Positions 23,600 to 33,345 of a stretch of 64,000 nucleotides of DNA are shown piece by piece. Every line of letters starts with the position of its first letter. Within the stretch, counting starts at the first letter, position 1. The position numbers were made by a program, and so were the translations under genes. The notes beneath the pieces are model-generated. The model was not told the origin of the DNA, made no database searches, and worked only from the letters and a program-made list of their open reading frames with translations. This DNA comes from Prorocentrum cordatum. Lineage: Eukaryota > Sar > Dinophyceae > Prorocentrales > Prorocentraceae. The stretch covers positions 1,052,501 through 1,116,500 of the forward strand of contig CAUYUJ010000669.1 of assembly GCA_963575745.1 (NCBI GenBank). Direction: 5' to 3'.

Positions 23600-23935
23600 A
23601 CCAGAAAACAAGATCATCACCAACACCATTGACATCACCATGCGCATCGCCGACATCAGCATGTAGACCGTCACCATTACCACCTCTTCGGAAGGCCAAG
23701 GCAAGAACGCATCAGAATTGTCATCGGCGCCAGCATCGCCATCATCATAGCTAGCGCGATGACGAACATGTTGGGTGTGCTAGGGCAACATATAACTAAA
23801 AACGTTGACACCAACATCATCGTACATATCACTGCCCTCATCACCGGCATCCACATCATCGACATCTTACGCGTCATACAACCAACCGCATCCGTATCAG
23901 CATCATTACCACCGCCATCAACATGTCGGCACGCC
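23600..23935. repeat. ATCACC/CATCAT-rich low-complexity DNA
   Basis: Trinucleotide-like words (CACCATCATC, ACATCATC) recur without a strict period downstream of the frameshifted gene. Confidence 0.6.
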
Positions 23936-24172
23936 CCTCACACGCCGCGCGCCCCATGGGGAGCTCCACCGAAGGGCCCCCCCGCGGGGGCAGCGTCCAT
24001 GCCGAGAGAACCTGACTCATAGCGGAAGTGGGCCCCCAAGGTGAAAGCATTGGTTGGGACATGCTTGTTTGTTTGGAGCCCAATGTTGAGCAAACCTTTG
24101 CGCCCCCTGCACTCCTCCTCCCTCCGACAGATCACGTGGCCCTCGCCCTGCCCTCCTCCGCCCTCCTCCCGC

Positions 24173-24188
24173 GGCCGTGTTGGCTCGA
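24173..24188 (+). other. Degenerate spliced-leader-like sequence (weak)
   Basis: GGCCGTGTTGGCTCGAG follows a pyrimidine-rich stretch and resembles GCCATTTTGGCTCAAG with about four differences. Its interest is mainly positional: it has the same pyrimidine-tract context as the relic at 2,655 and lies about 270 nt before the coding block at 24,460. Confidence 0.25.
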
Positions 24189-24459
24189 GCGCGGGCGCCG
24201 ACGTCGTTGGTGCGTCTTTTAGTTTAGATGCAGCTGTCACTACTCATCTCGCGTGTTTTCATGCCGCACAAGGCGCAGGCCTCCGCCAGAGATTGGAGCC
24301 TCGGCAATGCCCGCAGCGGGCAGAGGCCCGCCGCCCCGAGGCGCCTCGAGGAACTCGGCGCCGCCTCGCCTTCGAGCGCCGCGACTCCGCGGCCAGCGGC
24401 GCTGCGCAGGCCGAGCGCGGAGGCATCGGGCGCCGCCTGGGCGCCGCAAAACACGACGT

Positions 24460-25650
24460 CATCGAGGAGACGCCGTTCACCGACCTCTTTGCGGAGGAGA
24501 TGAGCCAAAGGGGCCCTCGGCAGCCCCGACGTCGTCCAGTTCGCGAATGCCGCGGCCGCGAAGGGGGCGCAGCATGTCGGCGCCTGCGCTGGCCGCTCCA
24601 ACCTGCAAGCCATGCGCGCGTTCAGAGAAGTACGCCGTGCCGATGGCACGCCGGTTAGAGCTCCGAGTATAGGCTGGGTTGAGTTGAAGAGCAGCAGCGG
24701 CGGCGTGACTTTCCGCCCGTTCATCGACCCGATCGACACTCTGGAGGCATGGCGCGCGATGGCCCCCCTGGCGTTCGCTCAGCGCCTCGCTAGCGAAGAC
24801 GGCCAGACCGCCAAGTTCTGGCATGGCTTTCGAGATTGCATGACCTACAAGTCCAACGTTTCGCGCATCTCGCCCATCGCGATACCTTTGGGCTTCGGCG
24901 GGGATGGCGCCCCGACGACAACATCAGGAAGTCTTTTTCGGGCTGCAGTTCAACGATTTGCTGGGCCATGGCAGCGCGGTTTCTACGAGAGACGTCATTA
25001 GTGTGTTCATGAAATTTGAGCTAGACGTAGACATGTTTGAACAGTTGGTGGACCGACTTGCATGGAGTTCCGGCGCGTTGCTCATTGGGGTGATGCCAGA
25101 TGTTCATCGCACTGGTTTGCCACGCCCCGAAGTTGGTAGAAAACTGTGCAGTGGGCGAACGTTCGCAGCAATCCAAATGCACGGCGACTGGGAATTCCGC
25201 GCTGACTTCTTGCACCTCAGCAGGTGGAACAACGCAGAGTGCTGCTACTTGTGCGGCGCTACCTTCCACGACGGCAACACGCGCTACACTCGCGCTTTTT
25301 TTGGCCGCTGGTTGGAGGGCCGCGCTGGCCACGCGCAGCAGCCACTTCCTGGGGTCCGCCCGCGGCGGTGCGAGACCCAGCAACTTCAACAAAATCCGAC
25401 CATTCAGATTTGAAGGCGCCGCGGTGGGCATTCTTCACTCGCGGCGAGCCGCGTCATAGCAAACGCGTTCGTGGAGATACTGCAGCTTGGGCAGTGGGGG
25501 GCCATCAGGGGGTCCCAGGTGACGGGGCCCCAGGCCGACGTCGCGCACTGGTGCAAAACGCACGTGGATGCGCGCGAGCTGCAGGGCAAGCTGGTCTTCG
25601 CCAGGCTTTGCGCCCAGGCCGGTTGGCCGAAGCTGAGGGCCCATCGGTAG
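24460..25650 (+). pseudogene. Conserved dinoflagellate hypothetical family, 5' part, four frameshifts
   Basis: Reading moves through frames 2, 3, 1, 2 and 1: TPFTDLFAEEMSQ; KGALGSPDVVQFANAAAAKG (from 24,513) to PIAIPLGFGGDGAPTTTSGS; LQFNDLLGHGSAVSTRDVIS to HGDWEFRADFLHLSRWNNAE and CCYLCGATFHDGNTRYTR; FLAAGWRAALATRSSHFLGS; and LAASRVIANAFVEILQLGQW to TAG 25,648. A C-C-x2-C motif follows the GDWEF sequence. I recognise this arrangement as a recurrent dinoflagellate-only family of unknown function, from recall. Two shifts fall in T homopolymers (24,934-24,938 and 25,296-25,302), so assembly error is possible. The family's C-terminal part lies at 27,940-28,292. Confidence 0.65.
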
Positions 25651-25805
25651 AAATACTAAACCCCCCTCCAGCCTCTCCTCATCCTTCCATTCCCCCCCCC
25701 CCCCCCCCCCCCCCCCCTCCTCATCCGCGCCCTCCCCCAGCAGCCCCTCCACCGCCCGCCGCGCCCCCCCCCCCCGGGGGGGGCGGGGGATGGGGGGGGG
25801 GCGCA
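25651..25805. repeat. Poly-C / poly-G tracts
   Basis: There are runs of C (to 25,717) and of mixed C then G (25,766-25,800). They sit between the two halves of the hypothetical gene. Confidence 0.9.
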
Positions 25806-25959
25806 GGGGGTGAGGGAGTGGCATATGCACATGTATACACACACACGCATACACGTGCATGTACGGGTACAGAAGTACACGCGCAAATCATGTATGCGTA
25901 GATACAAACGTGGGTCTAGTCATATATACCTACACGACCACCCTTCGGGTGATAAGGAG

Positions 25960-26180
25960 GTTCGGGGGGGGGGGGGGGGGGGGGGCAGCGTCTCGCTCGA
26001 TCGGTCTCACTATCCGTCTCACTATCGGTCTCGCTTGATCGATCTCACTCGGTCGATCTCGCAATCGATCTCACTCGATATATATCATTCGCTCGGTCTC
26101 ACAAGTGATCTGATTATCGATCTCACAATCGATCTCACATTCGGTCTCACTATCGATCTCACTACCGATACCACAATCGA
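25960..26180. repeat. G-run and TCTCACTCGATCGA-type repeat
   Basis: A G run (25,968-25,985) is followed by tandem words such as GATCTCACTCGATCGATCTC with a period of about 14-16 nt. Confidence 0.8.
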
Positions 26181-27205
26181 TCCAACATTGCAACGCCATC
26201 ATCATCATCATCACCAACACCACCATTTTCATCGTCACCGGGACACTGTCGTCATCATCATCATCATCGTTCACATCATCAACGTCATCATCATCATGCC
26301 ATCATTATCATCCCCATCTTCATCTCATCAGAGTCGGCAACATCATCATCATCATCAGCAGCACACAGCCTTCGTCATCATCACCATCAGCAGCGTCATC
26401 ATCATCGGGACACCATCATGGTCACCATCATTGTCATCGTCAACATCATCAACAACATCGGGACACCATCATCATCATTCAATCATCATTATCATAATCA
26501 ACAGCATCATCAACATCATCGGGGCACCATCATCATCAGCAGCATCATCGTCACCAACATCATTATCAATATCATCATCGGTACACCACCATCATCACCA
26601 TCATCATCACCACCGTCATAATCAGCATCATTGGGATACCATAATCGTCATCAGCAGCATCATGCTTACCAACATCATCATCAACAACAGCTGGCAGAAA
26701 CATCAACATCATCGTCATCTCATCATCATCAACAACACCAACATCACTTTCGGGACACAGCCATCGTCATCATCACCATCAGCATCATCATCATCGGGGC
26801 ACCAGCATGGTCACCATCGTTGGTATCGTCAACATCATCAACAACATCGGGACGCCATCATCATCAGCAGCTCATTATCATCATCCTCATCATCAACAGC
26901 ATCATCAACATCATCGGGACACCATCATCATCAGCAGCGTCATCATCACCAACATCATCATCAATGTCATCATCGGTACACCATCACCATCACCATCATC
27001 GTCACCGTCATAATCATCATCATCGGGGTACCATAATCATCAGCAGCATCCGCATTACCAACATCATCATCAACAACAACGGGCTGAACATCAACATCAT
27101 CGTCATCTCATCGCCATCATCAACATCATCATCATCACCAGGACACCATCATCGTCACCATCATCACCATCAAAACAACCATCATGATCATCATGAACAT
27201 CATCA
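26180..27205. repeat. CATCAT satellite with higher-order period near 390 bp
   Basis: The CATCAT-rich array contains a longer repeat: the phrase TGGTCACCATC(A/G)TTG followed by TCGTCAACATCATCAACAAC occurs near 26,418 and 26,807, each followed by similar blocks (AACATCATC(G)GG(A)CACCATC). Long His/Ile/Ser frames are artefacts. Confidence 0.85.
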
Positions 27206-27244
27206 TTATCGGGACACCGACGGGGCGCCGACGGAACGCCGGCG

Positions 27245-27415
27245 GGACACCGCTGGCCCCCGGCCGCCCGGAAGGGAGTCATTTGGTCCGGCCGCGCCTC
27301 AGCCACGCGAGACACCATGCAGCGGGACAACCGGCGGGGCATCGCGGGCCCCCGGCCGCCCGGAAGGGAGACATTTGGTCCGGCCGCGCCTCAGCCACAG
27401 GAGACTTTCTCTCGC
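27245..27415. repeat. Two tandem copies of a ~94-bp unit
   Basis: CCCCCGGCCGCCCGGAAGGG with the following TTTGGTCCGGCCGCGCCTCA appears near 27,257 and again near 27,350. Confidence 0.8.
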
Positions 27416-27534
27416 CCGCCCACGCAGCTTCGCCTCGCCCGCGCGGCACGCACGAACGCGAAACCGAAATCGATTTCCCGGTGGGGGGGCTCTCCGTTCC
27501 ACTTCGATCTCACCCCCTCACCTCCGACTTACAC

Positions 27535-27780
27535 ACATGTAGATGTATATGTATACGCGCGTGCGTGCTTATTTCAGGGTATGCACACATTTACATATAT
27601 GATTCCATACATACATACACATACATGTGCGTGTGTGTGCACTTGTATGTATATACGCACATATGCTCTCGCGTGCGCATTATATATATATATATATATA
27701 TCGACCACCATGCCTACATATACACACATATCTATGAATGTGTGCACGTATGTGCGCATTATACATGCACGCGCGTTTTG
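27535..27780. repeat. ATAC/CATA and TATA low-complexity DNA
   Basis: Alternating purine-pyrimidine words (ACATACATACACATACATGT) occur with a TA run near 27,680-27,703. Confidence 0.85.
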
Positions 27781-27939
27781 GGCGGGCGCTGGTGGATGCA
27801 TATGTGCGTGGACTTCGCGCGCGGGCAAGCATGCCCCAGCGCCCCAGGCAAAAGCGGCCGCCAGTGGGTGTCCCGCGCCGTGCACGGCGTCCTTGGCGCG
27901 TCGTTTCCATTCGAGTTCCGACCGCGATCGGATGCGATT

Positions 27940-28292
27940 CGGCGCGTGTGATTTGCTCTCCCGCCTCCACCAGTTGATGTATGATAGCGGCAGATTCTTC
28001 CGTGTCTCAGTCAAGGGCAAGTTGGCGCAACTGGCCCGCGCGTTCATGAATGCATAGCCAGCTCTCTGCGGAAGCCGCTGCATCTAGGAAAAGAGCTTGG
28101 ATAATGGCACCTACGTTCTATGCGTGCGTTCACCTGGCCGAACACCAGAGTTGCATGAACCCTCGTTTCTATTGGACCTACAGCGACGAGGGCTTGCGGC
28201 GACCCATGCAAGAGATCGCAAGCAGCCTCCGCCCGAGCCACTTGGCCCCAATGGTTACATGGAAGTGGCCTGTGCTCGCGTTGAAGTGTTGA
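27940..28292 (+). pseudogene. Conserved dinoflagellate hypothetical family, 3' part
   Basis: Frame 2 reads CDLLSRLHQLMYDSGRFFRV and KLAQLARAFMNA, stops at TAG 28,055-28,057, and continues one base out of frame (frame 3) as QLSAEAAASRKRAWIMAPTF, then CVHLAEHQSCMNPRFYWTYS and DEGLRRPMQEIASSL to TGA 28,290. This is the C-terminal region of the family whose first part ends at 25,650: a Y-x-S-G-R-F segment, then a Pro-Thr/Lys-x-H-like block, then N-P-R-x-x-W-x-Y-x-D-E. The 2.3 kb of satellite DNA in between could be an intron or later expansion; about 60 residues expected between the halves are not seen. Confidence 0.65.
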
Positions 28293-28494
28293 CCAGTGCT
28301 CTTGGTTTTTGTTGAGGCGCGTTTGCGATGCAGGCCGGTGGCCACGTCAAGAAAGCATTCCAGCTCGGGCCCCTGAGCTGCGGGCTGCGCCGCGCAAGTG
28401 GAACGCTGGGCTCGGCTCGAATTGCGTCTCGTTTAATGCGCGTTAAGTTTATTATGCCGCCCGCGGGGCTCACTCCTCGCCGCGGTTGCGTTCC

Positions 28495-28775
28495 CCCCCC
28501 CCCCCCGTCCGAGGCGCGCGCCCTCGCGCCCTCGCCGCCGCGGGGGGGGGTGAGGAAAGGGATGAGGTGGGTGGAAGAGGGGCGTGGATAGGGAGAGGAA
28601 GGGCGCTCTTCTTTCCACCTCATCACCCTTTTCCTCGCCCTCCGCAGGCGCGAGGATCGAGATTTCAGGAGAAGTGCCCCCCGCCCCTGTTCCTCATCCT
28701 TATCCTCGTCCTCCATAGGCACGAGGATCGGGATCTCAGGAGAAAAGGCCCCCGCCCCTCGCGTTCCGACGTCGG
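28495..28775. repeat. C/G runs and two copies of a ~74-bp unit
   Basis: GCGAGGATCGAGATTTCAGG and GCACGAGGATCGGGATCTCA mark two tandem copies (28,619-28,690 and 28,691-28,765), each preceded by CCTCATC..TCCTCG(C/T)CCTCC. Confidence 0.75.
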
Positions 28776-28974
28776 CCCGAGCATGGCGCCCACCCCCTCG
28801 GAGGCAGAGGCTTGGCTGGCGGGCGGCGTCGACCCTGAGTGAGTGGAGCGCTTGACCCGGCTGGGCGTGATGGGACGTCATCCCTCGCCCTCTCCCGTTC
28901 TCCCCCCCGTGCCTCTCTCGCTTTCTCCTTCTCTCTTCGCCCCTCCCTCTCCCCCTCGTTCTATAGATCAACAT

Positions 28975-29430
28975 AGATATATACTGTTGGTGTGAACGCA
29001 CATATACAGAGCCCTTTCTTTTTACACATCTATACATATATATATGTAGATATGTGTGCATGCGTGTACAATGACATGCGCACACATGCACATGCGTATA
29101 TCACACATCGACACATGTTTTACGTATGTATGTTCACAATTAGTTGTATATGTATGCATATATACACGTGTCGACTCAACTAGTGTATTGTGTGTATGTG
29201 TGTGATTATTCATGGATGTATTCCTCCCCGTCTAAATTTTACATGTGTACATCTATTTCTACACGTGCACATGCGTGCACATTCATTAGCACATGCATAC
29301 AATCATGCATGTATAAACATACAATCGATATGTGCATACACACATTTGTATATATATATATAAAAACACAAAACACATGAGTGAAAAAGAGAGAAAGATA
29401 GAGAGATAGAGAGAGACACACACAGAGAGA
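28975..29430. repeat. TACA/TATG low-complexity DNA ending in GAGA repeat
   Basis: Alternating ACATATATACA and CACATGCATAC words run to about 29,370, then AGAGAGATAGAGAGA to 29,430. Short frames here (Tyr/Cys/His-rich) are repeat artefacts. Confidence 0.85.
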
Positions 29431-29732
29431 CAATATACATCGTTCGCCCTCCTCCTCCTCCCCCCCCCGCTCGTCATCCCCCCGCCTTTCCCCCCCCCCC
29501 CCCCGCCTTCGCGCGCCCAGCCTGGTCAAACGCTCCGCCGATTCAAGACCGCTTGAGCAACGGACCAAGAGGCCGACGGAAAGCAACAGCGCGGGCAGCA
29601 CGACGGAGAGCAGCAACGCGAATAGCAACGAAACGCGACAGCAGAAACGGGCGGCGTTCGAAAAGGCGAAACGGCGTTCGATATTTGAGGAAGGAACTCG
29701 AGGAGGGGAAGGCCAAGGAGAAGAAGGACAAT

Positions 29733-29766
<34 letters not shown>

Positions 29767-30640
29767 TGTATGGAAGACAACCTCCGCGGCGCAGGCGGAA
29801 CACGGTTCTAAATTGCCTGGGTTCCATGGGGCGCATTCTGACCAGGATTTCGGGGCGAATCCAGCCGTGGCCGCTAGGGGCCAAAAGGCCCAGGAACGAC
29901 CAGCGACGACCGTCGAAGCAGCGAGTTCTGACCAAGATTTTCGTGGCGGAATCAGCCGTGGCGTCGACGGCGACGCCGAATTTTCTAAGCGAAGCGATTT
30001 ATGCCGCAGCTCCCAGACCTCTTCCGGCTCGGGGCAAGGCGCTCTGAAATGCGCGATCTGTTAAGCGGGATCCCTTTGGACCTCTCGGGCCTTTGTTCGG
30101 CGAGCCGCCCTACTAGACATTCGACCGCCTTTGGCAGCCCTCCGCGAGCCCAGGACAAACACGAACAAAATCAACCATATAGACAACGCAGCATCGATAA
30201 CAATCAAACACGCATATATCAGACAAACAACGCACAACAATGACCCTAAGAAACAAAAAGCGACGAACATCACGCAAGCACGCAAAACAACACGGAAACC
30301 AAACAAAAAAACACATTGCCCAAAGAAAAACCTCGCCTAGAGAAAAACGACGCCCCCCCCCAAAAAAAAAACGACGCCTCAAGGCGTCATTATGTTTGGA
30401 ATCGCGCCCTTTCGAAGGCATTACAGCGCATGCGGGTTCGATATGGCACGTGCGTCACGCGCGCGCCATCTATGGTGACGCGCGCGTGGATAACCCCATG
30501 CCCACGATAATAATGTTACCCCCCCCCCCTTAAGTCGTTAGAGTTTTTTATCGTCGACCAATGAGAGTTTGGTCGGGGGCGCGGGGGCGCGGAGGCCGAA
30601 CCTCATTATCACGGGAAAAGTTCGCCATCGAAGTTATTTC
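29431..30640. other. No recognisable gene; contains a ~93-bp tandem pair
   Basis: At 29,831-29,960 the phrase TTCTGACCAGGATTTCGGGG plus AATCCAGCCGTGGC recurs 93 nt later as TTCTGACCAAGATTTTCGTG plus AATCAGCCGTGGC. There is a TA run at 29,733-29,768. A-rich DNA follows at 30,160-30,370. No family match was found. Confidence 0.55.
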
Positions 30641-31505
30641 CTCTTTATGTTGAGATAACAACATCAAGCGAAGCGAACACGTTGTTTCAGGATGTCTCAA
30701 GCGAAACCAATGTCCTTCTGTCTCTTTGTAGTTATTTCTGTCTCTCTTTCTTTCTTTCTCTGTCTCTTTTTCTCTCTCTCTCTCTCTGTCTCTCTATCTC
30801 TTTCTCCTTCCTGGCCTCTCTGTCTCTCTCTCTCTCTGTCTCTCTATCTCGTTCTCCTCCTCCTCCCCCTAGCGCCCTGAACTTGTTTATCGCTGGGGTT
30901 GATTATCCAGGGAAAACGAGGCACGTGAGCTACCTACCCTACACGAATACTTAAAAAATTTAATTTTCATAAAGCGCTTGTACATAAAATTTAATACATT
31001 TGAAGCTTCAGTTTTTTTGTTGTATCCTCCTTTCCTCTTCCCTTTATCCTTTTCATGTATTATTCTACTTTTCTTTTTAAATACATCTTCTCTCTTTAAA
31101 ACCTTCCTTTCTTTTTCTGTATGATGTATCTCTCTTTCTCTCTCTCTCTCGTTCTCTCTCTCTCTCTCTCTCTCCATGCCCCCCCCTCTGAACTGTTTTA
31201 TCCCTGGGGTTGATTATCCATGTAAAATGAAGCACATGAGCTACCCTACACGAGCACTTAAATTTTTTTATTTTCATAAAGCGCTTGTAAATAAAATCTA
31301 ATACATTTGAACTTGAGATTTGTCCTTCTCTTTCTCCTCCTCCTCTGTTTTTTTTTTTTTTTTTTTTTTTGATGTTTTTCCTTTTTCTTTGTCATTTCTT
31401 ATTGTTCCGTTTTATTTTTGTTTGTGTATATCGCTTTCTCCATTCCTCCGCCCGCCTGAACTTTATTATCGCCGCGGTTGATTATCCAGGGACACCGAGG
31501 CGGAT
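30641..31505. repeat. Higher-order repeat of TC tracts and an AT-rich unit
   Basis: An AT-rich unit occurs at about 30,887-31,010 and 31,187-31,315, and its start again at 31,456-31,505. Shared parts include GGTTGATTATCCA, GAGCTACCCTACACGA(A/G) and TTTTCATAAAGCGCTTGTA followed by ATAAAAT and TAATACATTTGAA. The units are separated by CT-dinucleotide-rich tracts, giving a period near 270-300 bp. Confidence 0.8.
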
Positions 31506-31760
31506 GAGCTATTCCGAGGATGTCTCAAGCGAAACAAGCATATATTTGAGGATGTCTCAAGCGAAACAAGCATATACTGAAGGATGTCTCAAGCGAAACG
31601 ATACGTTTCTTAAGCGAAATAAGCAATAGTTTGACGGTGTCTCAAGCGAAATAAGCAACAGTTTGTGGATGTCGCAAGCGAAACAAGGGATTTGTCGAGG
31701 ATGTCTCCAACGAGATAAGCCCTTGTTGAGGATATTTCTATGAAGACTAAACGCCAAGGA
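31506..31760. repeat. GGATGTCTCAAGCGAAA tandem repeat
   Basis: GAGGATGTCTCAAGCGAAAC occurs repeatedly with a 30-40 nt period (about seven copies, degenerating to the right). One further copy at about 30,690 precedes the higher-order repeat. Confidence 0.85.
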
Positions 31761-32105
31761 TGTCTCCAAACGTGCTCGGCTTGGTCTCCTCTTGATCATC
31801 TCTTACTTCGAGATTATGCTGAGGTCTGGTGGGCTACTTTGATTATCTCCCCCTGAACCCCGAACTTTATTATCCCCTAGTGTTTATTATCGTGAGCATG
31901 GGGTTAATTTGGCGCGCGCGGCACAAAAATGACGCATAGAGGGCCTTGGGCCCCTGCTCGATCCCCTCCCCCTCCCCCCCCCCCTTCCCCGGCCCCCCCC
32001 CCCCTACCCCTCTCCCTCCCACTCCTCCTGAAAACCAGGTGGGGTCACTGCCGGTTCGAGCCCCCCTCCCCCCCCTCCAGAAATCCGGGGGGGGGGGGGC
32101 ACTAC
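31761..32105. other. No gene; C-rich and G-rich runs
   Basis: Mixed DNA is followed by C runs (31,970-32,010) and a G run near 32,088-32,099. Confidence 0.6.
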
Positions 32106-33085
32106 CGGGTCGCACCGTCATCACCGACGCCCTCACCACTGTCCCCACACCACCACACCACTGTCCCCCACCCCCATTGTCCCCACCAATGCCCCCACCA
32201 CCGTCGCACTGTCCCCACTGTCCCCGCCGCGGTCCCATTCTCCCCACCGCCCCCACCACACTGTCCCCACTATCCCCACAATTGTGCCACTGTCCCCACT
32301 ATCCCCGCCGCTGTCCCACTGCGCTGTCCCACTGTTCCCACCACTGTCCCCACTTTCCCCACCACTCTCACCACTGTACCATTGTCCCATTGTCCCACCA
32401 CCGTCCTTACCATCGCCCTCACCACCGTCCCCACCACCACCGTCCCCACGATTGTCCCACTGTCCCCACCATTGTCCCAGTGTCCCGTCACCGCTGTCCC
32501 CACCACCACCGTCCCCACCACTGTCCCACTGTCCCTACTGTCCCCACCACTGTCCCCACTGTTCCCACCACTGTCCCCACTTTCCCAACCGGTGCCCCCA
32601 TCACTGTCCCCACTGTCCCCACCACTGCCCCCACCACGATCCCACTCTCCCCAATGTCCCAACTGTCTCCACCACTGTCCCCACTGTCCCCACCACTGTC
32701 CCACTGTTCCACTGTCTTTACCGCTGTTCCACGATGCTGCCCCACTGTCCACACTGTCCCCACCACTGCCCCACTGTCCCCCCGCTGTACTGTACCACTG
32801 TCCCACCACCGTCGTAACCACCGCCCTCAAACCTGTCCCCACCACCACCACTCCCCACAACTGTCCCACTACTGTCCCCACCACCACCGTCCCCGCCACT
32901 GTCCATCTGTCCCCATTGTCCCCACCGGTGTCCCGCTGTCCCCACTGTCCCCGCCAATGCCCCCACCACTGTCGCACTGCCCCCACTGTTCCCACCAATG
33001 TCCCCACCACGGTCCCACTCTTCCCACTGTCCCCGCTCCCCACCACCATCCCCGCCATCGCCCCAACCACTGTCCCCACCAGTCT
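32106..33085. repeat. CCACTGTCCC minisatellite, about 1 kb
   Basis: CCACTGTCCCCACCACTGTC and variants recur in a 9-12 nt rhythm for nearly 1 kb. Because no stop arises in several frames, long Thr/Val/Pro/His frames and their Gly/Asp/Trp complements appear; they are not genes. Confidence 0.95.
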
Positions 33086-33119
33086 TCCATCCGGAGGTGG
33101 AGAGGAGGGGGAGTCGTTG

Positions 33120-33345
33120 CGGCGAGGGGGGAGCGGGGGGAAAAGGGGGGGGGGTTCAAACCAGTAGTGACCCCCCTCGACTTTCCAAGAGGGGGGGGGT
33201 TCGAACCAGTAGTGACCCCCTCCCCTTTTCATGATGGACGGGGGGGGGGAGGGAGGGGTTGGAATCCCCAATGACCCCCCCGGTTTTCGAAAGGGGGGGG
33301 GGGACACGGGTTGGAAATCCCCAGTGACCCCTCCCGGTTTTTTGC
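33120..33345. repeat. Four ~55-65 bp units ending in TGACCCC
   Basis: Units carry GGGGGTTC(A/G)AACCAGTAGTGACC (two copies) and GGGTTGGAA(A)TCCCCA(A/G)TGACC (two copies), each followed by CCCTC or CCCGG and a G run. GGTTCGAACC looks like a tRNA T-arm, but nothing else of a tRNA is present. Confidence 0.7.

Noticed and set aside
33130-33230. tRNA-like T-arm (GGTTCGAACC)
   Set aside because: No D-arm, anticodon arm or acceptor stem can be built around it, and it recurs as part of a minisatellite unit.
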